The notes under the pieces were generated by a model that worked only from the letters and a program-made list of their open reading frames with translations, was not told the DNA's origin and searched no databases. This document shows positions 10,714 through 21,754 of a stretch of DNA of 64,000 bases, in pieces. This stretch comes from Nephrocerus scutellatus (lineage: Eukaryota; Arthropoda; Insecta; Diptera; Pipunculidae), in contig OX352763.1 of assembly GCA_947095585.1 (NCBI GenBank), positions 31,607,462 to 31,671,461 on the forward strand, given 5' to 3'. The stretch's first letter is position 1, and every line of letters starts with the position of its first letter. The translations under genes were made by a program, and so were the position numbers.

Positions 10714-11738
10714 CAGGGTGTATGAGCTTAGATAGCAAATAGGTTAAGGGATGATTTCTTGGTAAATTATGAGTAAAAAATCGTTTGGCTACACCTCCTG
10801 CGGTGTGTCTAGCGTTTGAATGCAAAGAAACGTACTGCTGACTCTGCATCACTTCACTTTACTTCCTGTAACTGTTGAACGCTTCTAGCTAGATGGTCAC
10901 TATTTGTCTTTTTGTAAGAAATTAAATCTTTAACTTTAAACAATGTACATTTTTTTTAAATTCTTCAAACCATCACCGATATTAAGGTCGACAAAATCAA
11001 AAAAAATTAAAATTTTTATTTTCAAACGCGATTATATCGAATCGAAATGCTATTTGATAAATTTTTTTTAACTAATGCACTATTGAGGCCTATTCAGTTT
11101 CCTACAAATCCATGGCACAATGTTGGTGGATTTGTTCAAAAGGAGCAGGGCTAAAATAAAAAGGTTGTAAACTGAATTTTAACTTTTCAAGCTTGTTTGA
11201 GGCTGTAAATTGCAATCATCTGAGCTGCATGTTCAATCCACCTTCCTAGCTGTTCTACAGTTTCTATTTCCGTAGAATATACCAGCTCTTTAATTCTTCT
11301 CCACACAAAAAAATCTAGAAGAGTTAGATCCAACATCCAGCCAGACGACTGGCGAAGAGGCATCCTGTGCCCCATATATAAGAAAGAAGATATCACAAAT
11401 ATGCAAAAAAACAAAAAAAAATATCTGTTTTTGAGGTCGGACCTATTTCAAAGTATTTTCCTTTTTCCACGCATCACACGCGACTAGTGACACGCGACAC
11501 CCGGTATATCATAGTTGGCCCTTCCATTAAGCTGCTCACAGCCCTCTAAGTCGTGGGAAAGGTGGTTAAAAAGGACCTCAAAAAACGAGAAAATGGCAGT
11601 ATTTCCAACCATCACACGCGTCACATGCGAAACGCGACACACATCACAAGCGGAATATAAAAAAATGCTATCTTGTGGCCGAATTTTGTTCACACAAAAC
11701 AAGCAACATACTTTTTACCTAAATTCGAATACACCCTG
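10714..11738 (-). mobile_element. TA-flanked DNA transposon with CAGGGTGT ends, unit 3 copy
   Basis: Ends CAGGGTGTATGAGCTTAG and CTAAATTCGAATACACCCTG are inverted and bounded by TA. On the minus strand, 11414-11187 encodes the C-terminal part of a DDE transposase: LDLTLLDFFVWRRIKELVYS followed by TEIETVEQLGRWIEHAAQMI. The normal SPDLTPLDFF-type motif is altered to MLDLTLLDFF. About 1.02 kb long and non-autonomous. Confidence 0.75.
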
Positions 11739-11742
11739 TAGC

Positions 11743-11750
11743 AATGCACT
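11743..11750. repeat. 8-bp target-site duplication, left copy (AATGCACT)
   Basis: AATGCACT precedes the foldback element and is repeated at 12257-12264 after it. Unit 2 has a single AATGCACT at 7303-7310 with no insertion, which proves the target site. Confidence 0.85.
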
Positions 11751-12256
11751 CAAAACCTTCTCTATAGAAAGCCCAACTCTACGCATACTAATGCTGTAAG
11801 CCAAGACCAAACGCATGTGTGTTTGTGGGATGTGAACAAAACCTTCTCTATAGAAAGCCCAACTCTACGCATACTAATGCTGTAAGCCAAGACCAAACGC
11901 ATGTGTGTTTGTGGGATGTGAACAAAACCTTCTCTATAGAAAGCCCAACTGTTCCGATCGTACACAGATACATGTTTAGATTGAGACCAAACGTATTTGT
12001 ATTAGTAATCAACTAAAGAGCAAAATTCATATAACATTTTTCTGTTTCCCACTACCACATCTTACGTTTCTCGCTCTTTGCGACTACTTATTTTTTGTAC
12101 ACTGTATTCACATCCCACAAACACACATGCGTTTGGTCTTGGTTTACAGCATTAGTATGCGTAGAGTTGGGCTTTCTATAGAGAAGGTTTTGATGAAACC
12201 TAAGCATATATCTGTGTACGATCGGAACAGTTGGGCTTTCTATAGAGAAGGTTTTG
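11751..12256. mobile_element. Foldback/hAT-like MITE, copy 2, with perfect 8-bp target duplication
   Basis: Ends are CAAAACCTTCTCTATAGAAA and the exact reverse complement. Flanking AATGCACT is duplicated on both sides and single in the empty site of unit 2. The left arm carries tandem copies of a block of about 84 bp (about 11751 and 11835), then a third terminal block near 11923. The right arm has two terminal blocks. Internal make-up differs from copy 1, so subterminal blocks are gained or lost between copies. No coding sequence. Confidence 0.85.
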
Positions 12257-12259
12257 AAT

Positions 12260-12545
12260 GCACTGCAGCCAACAAACAGAAAAGCCAATAACAGAAATGG
12301 CAGACTACATCACGCCACCGCATCGGCCAATCACAGCGGTGCACACGGCGATTTGCGAACATTTTCGCGACACTAGAAAATACTATAAAAGGGCGAACAA
12401 CAAGCTAGTCGCTCTCTTAGTCTCTTGGGTGATCACGTACTGAAAGGATTAGAGTCAGTAAGTCAAAAGAAGCCATAACATTCGTTCTTCTCTGCCGACG
12501 TTTTCTACAGAAATCTTTCTTATGAACTCTGTAATAGGAAGAAAT
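12260..12545 (+). promoter_or_regulatory. TATA-containing promoter-like segment, unit 3
   Basis: Same segment as at 7305-7560, with TATAAAA at 12384-12390, GGGCGAACAACAAGC and GTGATCACGTACTG. It could be an LTR relic or a dead promoter. Confidence 0.4.
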
Positions 12546-12941
12546 GAAATTTGCAAAAAATATTTAAAATTAAATGAGTTAACTATTAACATTATATTAC
12601 ATAGCATTTTATTAATTGTCTCACTGTGGCTAGCTGGTGGAATTTTCTGATCAATTGTTAACCCTCTTTCTAAAGTCCGTTTTTATTTAAATTTTGTGTA
12701 AATGTGTGCCTCCGAAGAAGAAGTGAAGTGATCGGCCCCAGAGCTCTCATAAAATTTTTTTTTAAAAAAAAACAAAATTTTTCGTGTAAATTCTCTAATT
12801 CGGAATACACAATGTGCTAAGTTTGAATAAAATCGAGTTACTTTTAAAATATTTATATGGGAGCACCTAATTCCTGGGACCCGATCACATCCAAAGTTTT
12901 ACAGAAAGTCTTGTAATCGAAGATACACATGTATACACAAT

Positions 12942-13057
12942 TCTTTACTTCAGGTAAAAATTGGGCGAAATTGGGCAACTAAAGGAAGTGAAGAGGTGTT
13001 CTGCTCGTGTAGTTACTTCAGATGAGTAACATTGACATTTGTCTGAAGTAAAGAATA
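12942..13057. mobile_element. Left part of the mariner-hosting MITE, array copy 4
   Basis: AAATTGGGCGAAATTGGGCA and GTAGTTACTTCAGATGAGTA match the left half at 8931-9119. It ends GAATA, the mariner target TA. The outer end of this MITE half is truncated. Confidence 0.65.
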
Positions 13058-14213
13058 CATAGGGTGCCATAAATGGTTTTAGAAAATGGTAATACTAGTG
13101 TTTTCCGAAGGCAAATCTCTATGTTAGTCAAAAAGTTCTCAAAAGTAATCTGTCAGTTCGCATCGCAACATTGTTTTTATTTACTTGAAAAATTGAATTC
13201 AGTGAATAGTGAATTGGTACAATGAATTTAAACGCGAACGACGTTCATTCAAAGACGAGCCTCGTGAAGGTCGTCCAACAACAGCTGATGTGCCAGAAAA
13301 CATCGATGCTGTGAGAAAACTGATTGAAGAGAAACTTATCGGGAAATCGAGGCATGCTCAGGCATTAGTAACATCAGCGTATATACGATCTTACATCAAC
13401 ATATAAAGGTGCGGAAGCTATGTGCCCGTTGGATTCCACATTTTTTGACAGACGCACAAAAAATGGTTCGTGTCGATTGGTGCCGCCAAATGCTTGAAAA
13501 ATTCGTTGAACCTACTTCCAAAAACGTATACAAGATCGTGACAGGTGACGAGTCATGGATATTTGCGGAGAGCCGGAAAGAAAATGGCAATCGACTGTTC
13601 TTCGACTGGGTCTTCCAAATCGAAGAAAATCCAACAAATGTTGTGCGAGCTCGGATCGTTGGGAAGCAAATGGGCGTGTTTCTTCACGAAAACCGGTCAT
13701 GTGGCTATTGTGGTTCTTGAAAATCAAAAGACAGTCAATTCAGCTTGGTATGCGACCATTTGTTTGCCTGAGGTTTTCAACAAATTAAGAGAAAACAACC
13801 TAAAACGGCGAATCATTTTGCATCACGATAATGCGAGCACAATTCACATCAAACAATCGATTATTTGAGCACTCAAACGATCGAATTGATGGGTCATCCG
13901 CCTTAAAGCCCCAACTTGGCACCCAATGACTTCTTCCTGTTCCCAAAAATCAAAGATAAGATGCATAGACAACGATTTTTATCGCCTGAAGAAGCGGTTG
14001 AAGCGTTCAAAAACCATGTTTTGGAGGTATCATCTTCGGACTGGAAAAAGTGTCTCGATAAATGGTTTGATAAGGGTATGGAAAAGTGTATAGATCTTAA
14101 AGGCGAATATTTTGAAAAGCAATAAAGAAATTTTTGATGAAAAATTTTAATTTTTGATGAAAAATTTTAATTTTTTATTACGTTTTCCATAAACTTTTAC
14201 AGCACCCCTCGTA
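13058..14213 (+). pseudogene. Mariner element, copy C (most complete), dead transposase
   Basis: About 1156 bp between TA dinucleotides, with ends CATAGGGTGCCATAAA and TTTACAGCACCCCTCGTA. Transposase pieces in order are FKRERRSFKDEPREGRPTTA (13212), VRKLCARWIPHFLTDAQKMV (13410), TGDESWIFA (first Asp), LHHDNAS (second Asp) and APNDFFLFPKIKDK with a C-terminal KCIDLKGEYFEKQ. The frame is broken by several indels. A stop precedes the third motif, which reads SPN instead of SPD, so a catalytic Asp is lost. A mariner DD34D relic. Confidence 0.9.
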
Positions 14214-14215
14214 TA

Positions 14216-14318
14216 CCAATCGAACAGTCTCTCCTCTTCAGTAGCTCAACTTAAGAGAAGATTCTCTGAATTAACTGAAGTGAAGAGTTGTTCTCTTCAG
14301 GCCAATCGAACGCGGCTT
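14216..14318. mobile_element. Right half of the mariner-hosting MITE, array copy 4
   Basis: CCAATCGAACAGTCTC through CCAATCGAACGCGGCTTAA, matching the other right halves. Confidence 0.65.
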
Positions 14319-14735
14319 AAAATTCCGTCTGAAAAATAAATAATTAATGGAAAATTTTGCAAATGCAATAAAATACTTATTTCTTACATGCTGCTTTGTT
14401 GCTATAAAATTTACGGATGAGCTTCCTGCGCCTCGAAGTGTCGAATGATTATCGAGATCGAGTAAAAAAATTTCGTTGACTCAGCAGAATATCAAATTAC
14501 GATACTTGCTAACATAAACAAACAAATTGTAAAGGAGGAATTTCTAGTACAGATTATAAACAATTATGCCGTGGTTGTCAAACACTGAACTAAACAAAGA
14601 GATTTTTAAATTCTCAAGTCTTTGTTGTAGAAATTCGCAAATTCCAAAATAAAAATGGGTACCATTGTTGCTGTGTTGTAGCTGTAGGTTTTTAAGTGGA
14701 ATATTTTTTTGTTATGATAACTTATTGCCAAGTCC
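14319..14735. repeat. Array body, unit 4 (truncated)
   Basis: Shares the first ~410 bp of the array body (AAATTCCGTCTGAAAAATAA to ATGATAACTTATTGCCAAG) and then diverges at about 14735. Confidence 0.75.
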
Positions 14736-15014
14736 AAGTTATAGCAGAACTCCCTGAATGGCTTTCGTCACGACAAAAGCGCAAAAAAAATCGAATGAAT
14801 GTGATTTACAATATCACATACCAACACATCCAATTTTATAAAAAAGTAAAAGTAGTAGAGAAACTGTACAGCTCTGTCTATTTATCGTGCACACACTCAG
14901 TTACACGATGGATTGAGTAGAGTGGCAGTTGTAAGGGAGACACGAAGGCTAAAACACCTACACATGAAATAAAAGTGTGAATCAAGTGTAATAAAATAAT
15001 AAAATTATCAGGAA

Positions 15015-15740
15015 ATGGCGGAACAGTCAATACGGGGACCTAGTGAAATGGATTTCGATGAGCCTGCCAAAAATTGGCCTAAGTGGAAGCAGAAATTCGA
15101 AATTTTTCTAACTGCGGCAGGGAAAACGCGAGCTGAAGAGTCGCTAAAGGTAGCCTTGTTTCTTCACCACATTGGACAGAGGGGCATCGATATATTTAAT
15201 GCACTTGCACTGCCCGCAGAATAAAGAACATTGTCAATAGTCATGAAACGCGTTGAAGACTTTTGCATTCAACGACGCAACATCGTAATGGAGACCTATA
15301 AATTTGGCTCAATCGTACAAAAACAAGATCAGCCATTTGTGGAATTTGAAACAAAAGTGCGAAATCAAGCCAAATTCTGTGAATTAACATGTGCAGCTGA
15401 AGGATGTCAGCAATCATACGTTAATCGAATGATTACGGATAAAATCATACTGGGTCTGAAGAAGAAGAAATTGCGGGCAAAGCTATTGGAGTCAAGTAGT
15501 GACACCCTGAAGGCGATTATCGAGAAGTGCAAAATTTCGGAGCTAATTGAAAAAAATCAAAAACTGATATCTGGAGATGAAAAGGAGGTGAAAGTGAATG
15601 CAATTAAAACGTTGACAACATGGAAAAAAAAGAAGCCATATGGAAATCGACAGAAGAAGAAAAACACAGCTATGCGATCGATGTATGACAATAAGGGGTC
15701 TCTAATCGGTGTCGGTGTGCAGTTAAATAAAATCGGGTAA
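15015..15740 (+). pseudogene. Gypsy/Ty3-type gag, broken by one stop and 3'-truncated
   Basis: One reading frame from ATG 15015 resembles the gag of a Ty3/gypsy-type LTR retrotransposon: an N-terminal FDEPAKNWPKWKQKFEIFLT, a WKQKF block, a VKVALFLHHIG-like helix and the LGLKKKKLRAKLLE region, ending in basic residues. A single TAA at 15222-15224 interrupts an otherwise open frame of about 240 codons. The zinc knuckle, protease and pol are missing: the frame ends where the diffuse repeat starts. No LTR pair was identified. Confidence 0.7.
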
Positions 15741-16490
15741 ATTTTTTAAAATTTTTGTTAGGGAGCTCCCGACCCCGGGACCCGATCATGGAAGTGTTGT
15801 CCATCAGAGATACACATGTGTATAAAATTCAAAGAAAATCGGGCTGTAACTCTTGAATGTTTCTAGCTACAACGTCACTTTTTTTGAAAGAGAATTAAAT
15901 TTCTAAGGTCATACAATGTACATTTTTGTAAATTCTTAAAACCAAAACCGATATAAACGTCGTCAAATTCAGAATTTTTTTTTGTAAAATTTCATTTTCA
16001 AACGCGATTATTTCGAAAAATGCTCTCGGATAATTTTTTTTTAACAAATGCAGTATTAAAGCCTATTCAATTTTCTAAAAATTCACCTCACAATATTTCT
16101 GGATTCGCACAACAGGAGCAGTGTTAAAATTGAAAGTTTGTAAAAACGAAAATGTACTTTTTACCTTACATGACTTCACACCCTATAACTCTTAAAAGCT
16201 TCTAGCTACAAGACCAGTGTTGGTCTTTTTTTGAACAAAAATTAAATTTTTATGGTCAAACAATATACATTTTTTTAAATCCATGAAACTATTACTGAGT
16301 TTTTTTAATTGTATTTTCAAACGCGATTATCTCGTTAAATACTCCGGATAATTTTTTTTTGACAAATGCAGTATTTGAGGTTATTCAATTTTCTATAAAT
16401 CCATGTCAAAATGTTTATCCATTGGGCAGAACTAAAATTAAAAGTTTTTAAAATGAAATTTAAGAAAAAACCAAAAAAACACTTGTAGCT
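15741..16490. repeat. Diffuse repeat followed by two tandem ~300-bp units
   Basis: From about 15845 a unit beginning GTAACTCTTGAATGTTTCTA and containing TTCAAACGCGATTAT and CAACAGGAGCAG is repeated in degenerate form from about 16185 (ATAACTCTTAAAAGCTTCTA). The same unit occurs within the CAGGGTGT transposon at about 5335-5600 and 10865-11180, so it is probably internal sequence of that transposon family. Confidence 0.5.
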
Positions 16491-16639
16491 AGAAGCCGAT
16501 AGACCCGATTTTATTCAAACTGCAAAGAGAATTTACACGAAAAATTTAAATTTTTATCGATTTTTATTTATTACCGATCTCTTGTCCATTACTTTCAATC
16601 TAATTCACTCTTTCGCTGAAGACAGCAATCTCAGCTTCT

Positions 16640-17070
16640 CATATAAGTTTGAGGAACGTTTCGTCTCTCCACTTCTCATGTGGAACTTAAACAACTACGT
16701 ATGTTAAGCACGTTTAATTCTGACCTGGACAGCATAATAAAATTGGGAGAAAATGATCCAGGACAATTTACCGCTTCCAAAACCCAATGCTGTCTCCTTT
16801 CGTCTAAGCGAATATTATATCCAATGACATTATCCCATAAATGGCACTTGCATCGAGGAAACTGAAAAATGTCAAAAATGATGCGAAATTTTTAGGTTCT
16901 AACCCGGTAATAGAAATATTTTGCTCCCTCTGATCTGGTTACTATCTAAAAGGCCCCAAACTTGAGTTTAATTGTCATATCTGGTCTGGTGCGCCTAAAA
17001 TTACATTGCATCAGCTAGATACGAGTGTAGTCCTAAAGTACCAAAGTACCCGACCTGACGTATTCCGTTT
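16640..17070 (+). pseudogene. CR1/Jockey-like LINE fragment (RT C-terminal part)
   Basis: The + strand gives FNSDLDSIIKLGENDPGQFT and TASKTQCCLLSSKR, then CHIWSGAPKITLHQLDT near 16975. These follow the RT catalytic core in the LINE family also seen on the minus strand at 24020-26920 and 54400-54960. It is a short, shifted fragment. Confidence 0.65.
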
Positions 17071-17910
17071 TCATGTTTTTTGGGTTGTCAATTCCTTAAG
17101 GTCCGCACACATTTACATGGTTACAATTGGCTTTTTATAAAGTGCTGTATGTGTGTAGGGACAAATTTCTTATAGTAATCATGAAAATTTTCGAACTCGG
17201 GATTTTTGCAGATTTAACCATTAACCGTACCTCCTGAGTTAGAAAAAGCGAAAATAAAAAAACTCTGTCAGTCTGTATGTGTCCACTCTACAGCCCAGAC
17301 GGCTGAACTTATCGGCATGAAAATTCATATTTAAGCTTTTTACATAAATTGTGAGGGGCCAGATTATTTTGACGGAAATCTGACAGCCAGAAGTGACAGT
17401 TTACTTCGACAGTTTTTCGAATTTTGAAAATAACACAAAAAGTAAAGCACTTAGAAGAAATCTGTTAAGAGCAAAAGAAATTTAAACAAAAAGAAAATTA
17501 AAAAATTAAAAAAAAAAAATTTAGTATATATTTACTGAAGATTCCGGTCCCGTCCGTAAAAGAAAGTCGTGTTGTGCCCACACCTACATTTTTATTTATG
17601 GTTATATAGATTTTCGTATTAAATTTTTTTTTCTAATATCAGTTTTTTATTATAAGGGTTTAATTTTGAATATATTAATATACAAAGGAGCACGGTAATT
17701 TCGTATGCGTTTCTTGTGAGCGTTTTTTCTTATATACGTTCATAGCTGCATTTCGCTTCCATGATCAGGAAAATTCAGTTTTTTAATGTTGTTTGAAGGA
17801 GGACATATTGTCTTCAGATTAAATAATCAAATCTGTTCCAAACGTTGTACATATACATATTATATTTTTGTTTCGTTTGTTTCTCTCAATTCTCTCTTCC
17901 GACCATACAG
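17071..17910. other. No gene recognised; nej intron 5' of its first visible exon
   Basis: AT-rich. A polypyrimidine stretch (TTTGTTTCTCTCAATTCTCT) and the acceptor CCATACAG precede the nej exon at 17911. No N-terminal CBP exon (FLDLENDLPDEL-like) was found. Confidence 0.4.
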
Positions 17911-18974
17911 GAATGAACAGCATTGCTCAAAGCAACTTGGGAAACATGGTTTTAACGAACAGTGGTGGTATGGGTGGCATTGGGGGTGGCGGCAGCGGCG
18001 GAATGGTCAATACAATTAAGCAACAAATAAATGCCGGTGGTGGCGCCGGTGGCATGATGGGTGGAGGTCCTAGTGGACCAGTTGGTGTAGGGGTTGGTGT
18101 TGTTGGTCCTGGAGTCGGCGTTGGCGTCGGAGTCCGACCAAATCAGGGAATGCACCATGGTGGTGGCGTTGGCCATCCACAGGCAATGCAAAACGGACCA
18201 ATGATGGGTGGAATGGTTCGTCAGCAACATATGATTCGCGGCCCAAATCCGCATCTAATGGGCGGAGTTCCCGGCGGTGGGCCGCGAATGCAAAATCCCA
18301 ATATGCCGATTGGTAAGTTGAATATTCTAGAAAGCCAAACGCAACAGCAACGTTCAGAAATGTTATCACGAAATATTGCGATCCGCTCAGGTCAAATGAA
18401 TAATATGGTCGGCGGGGTAGGAGGCAGCGGCGGTGGAATGGTCGGCGGAGTGGTGGGTGGAGGGCCCAATGTAGCATACGGCGGTAACCTCGGCGTTGGT
18501 GTGGGTGTCGGTGTTGGGGGTTATGGACCAAGTCCGGGAGGACCGCAAGGTGTGAATGTGAATGCGGGAAATGTCGTTGCATCACAACAGCAGCAGCAGC
18601 AAATGCTTGCACAGCAAATTGCCCAACAGCGAGGCGGAGTGCCACCAAATATGGCCGTAGCAATGCAAGGAAATCGGTCAGGTGGCCAACTTGGTGCTAA
18701 TATTGGTCTCGGCGTTGGTGTTGGTAATGATGGTAGCGGATTGGGTGGTGGTGTAGGCGGACCACAGCAGCAGCAGCAACAACAACTTAATAACTCTCAA
18801 ATGAATCAGCAGCAAACGCCACAAGGAGTAATGGGCCCAGGGTCGGCTATTGTCGGAGGTCCAAGACCACCACAGCCGGGTACTACCCAACAACAACAGA
18901 ATCAAATGTTACATCAGCAACAGCAACAACAACAGCAGCAGCAGCAACAACAACAACAACAACAACAACAACAG

Positions 18975-19033
<59 letters not shown>

Positions 19034-19706
19034 ATCGCAGCCGGGAACATCTCAGCAGCAACAACAGCAACAGCAAAGTGGTTCACAGCATCCACTGCCC
19101 ATTGAAAGGAAGAAACAAATACAACAACAACTGATGCTTCTGTTGCACGCCCACAAATGTAATCGACGCGAAAGTTTGAATCCGAATAGGGAAAAGTGTT
19201 CCGTCCTCTACTGCAAACCGATGCAGGATGTATTGTCGCACATGGCCACTTGTAAGTACAGCAAGGATTGCACCGTGCAGCATTGTACCTCGTCGCGCCA
19301 AATTCTCCTCCATTACAAGACATGTACGCGTTCCGATTGTATAATTTGTTATCCATTTCGGCAAAATAATGCATTTGGTGGTGGTGGTGGAGCTGGAGGA
19401 GGTGGAGGTGGTGCTGGAGGCGGTGGTGGTGGCGGTGGTAGTGGAACAGGTAATGAGTCTGGCGGTGCAGGTGCCGACAATAAGCAGCAGCAACAACAAC
19501 AACAGCAGCAAAACATTGCTGGAAGTGGCGGACCACAATCTAATCCAAATCAAAATACAGTGCAACAACAGCAGCAAGGCGTAGGTGGACCAAATGTTGT
19601 TGCTGGATCTGTCGTCGGTGGTGGTGGTGGTGTAGTAGGTGGTGCGTCTGGCGGTGTGCCACAGCTCAATATTAAACCAAATTCCGATCTGCCACAGCAA
19701 TTGCAA

Positions 19707-19738
<32 letters not shown>

Positions 19739-21722
19739 GCAGCAGCAACAGCAGCAACAACTACAACAGCAGCAGCAGCAGCAGCAGAATTCCAATCCAA
19801 ATCAGGATATTCGACGATTCGACAGTATGGGAATGCAGGGATCAGTATCAGGAGCGACTTCTACCTTGATGATGCAGGCGAATGCGGCGGCAACAGCACA
19901 ACATACACAACAGCAGATATCACAGGGATTGCGTATGTCAGGACCTTCGGTGCGTGTGATTGTGCCATCGCAAGTTGGACCAGGACCAGGCAATGGACCG
20001 ACGCAGAATTCCAATGTACTGTCCAATAATCTTATGGGAGGCGGTGCAGGTATTGGCAATATTGGCGGTGGTGGTGGCGGCGGCGTCATTCCCGGCTCAT
20101 CAGATATGCAAAATGCTTCCGCTCACCAACAGCAACAGCAGCAACTCCTTCAAGGTGGAGTATCCGGTGGAAATCATGCCATTGGACAACAAAGTGTTGG
20201 GGGACCTGGCGGAGGCGTCGGCGGCCTACAGCAACAGCAGCAACAAATGTCCAACTTAGTAGGAGGGCCAGCAACGTCTCAACAAAACCAACAACAATCA
20301 GTCGCCCAGGCAAACATTCCACTATCAGCTAATGTTCACAACTTTAACAATTCCAGTTTTAGCGGCGACGTTGGCGTCAGCTTGAATAAGCAAATTGGAC
20401 CCAATGAAATGGCTCAAATGAAAATGAACGCTCACGCCGCTGTCGCGTCTGTTGCGGCAATGGCAAATGCCTCAGCAGCAGCGAATAACAGTGCTGCGGG
20501 TTTACTTGGTGCTGATGGTGGACCCGGTGGTCTAGCATCCTCATCCAGCGGTGATGCCGATAAAGATTGGCGCGAGTCGGTGACAGCAGATTTGCGCAAC
20601 CATTTGGTGCACAAACTGGTTCAGGCGATATTTCCAACACCTGACCCAGCCACCATGCTGGACAAGCGAATGCACAATCTTGTATCTTATGCGGAAAGAG
20701 TCGAGAAGGATATGTATGAAATGGCCAAGTCACGTTCGGAGTATTATCATTTGCTGGCTGAAAAAATATACAAAATCCGAAAGGAGCTCGAAGAGAAACG
20801 CCTGAAGCGTAAAGAGCAACAGATGCTTCAAATGCAGCAGCAGCAGCAACAACAACAACAACAACAGCAGCATCAGCAACCAGGTGCTGCAGCAGTCGTA
20901 GGACAGCAACAATTGCCACCTGGACACCCACAACAACAACAACAGCAGCAACAAATTCGTCCAATGGTCAGTCCATTAGGAGGAGGAGCGAATGCTGGTG
21001 TTGGCCAAGTCGGCCCCGTTAATCCAATGGCTGCTATGATGCAACAGCAACGTGTGCAAGTACCTGGCGGCGGTATGATGCCACAACAGGTACAACAAGT
21101 GCAGCAGGCTGTTGCTGGCGTTCGAAGTCATTCGCCTGGCGGTGGAATGTTGAATGTGGCCGCCGCTATGCAGCAACAGCAACAGCAGCGTTTGCAGTAC
21201 TCGCAACAACAGCAACAGCAACAACAGCAGCAGCAGCAAGGTCCTCTTGGTAATATGGTGGTTGGACCACCAGGGCCAAGTCCCAATGGTGGTGGCGGAG
21301 TTATTGGTGGAATCGGTGGAATTCCAACATCACAGCAAAATATGGTCGTCCAAAATCCAGTTCTTTCTCCATTTACTGGCCAAGCGATGGGTTCCACAAC
21401 ATCTGTAGGTGTAATGACCCCGCCTGTATCACAAAGCTCTCAACAGCAACAGCAACAGTTTATCAGTGCAAATGGCGGTGCTGTAGGTGTTCAAGGGCAG
21501 GGAATTCCCGGACCCCAGCAGCAACTTAATAATCAACAACTCAACGAGATTATGAACGCACGATTGCAGCAGAAGCAGCAACACCTTCAGGCCGCTCAAC
21601 ATCAGCATCAACAGCATCAGCAAGCAGCCCAACATCAACAGCAGCAGCAGCAGCAACAACATCAGCAGCATCAGCAAGTAGCTCAACAACAGCACCAACA
21701 ATCAGCTCAACAGCAACAACAT

Positions 21723-21754
<32 letters not shown>

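Larger units (their letters stand above)
10047..12941. repeat. Array body, unit 3
   Basis: Parallel to unit 2 over GATGAGCTTCCTGCGCCTC (about 10138), the CAGGGTGT transposon, the TATA segment (12384) and the diffuse repeat (about 12690-12940). It lacks the LINE fragment of unit 2 and contains a foldback element at a site that is empty in unit 2. Confidence 0.8.

Noticed and set aside
18070..18663. Antisense open frame of ~197 codons opposite nej
   Set aside because: It is created by GC-rich Gly/Val codons on the coding strand and has no recognisable domain.
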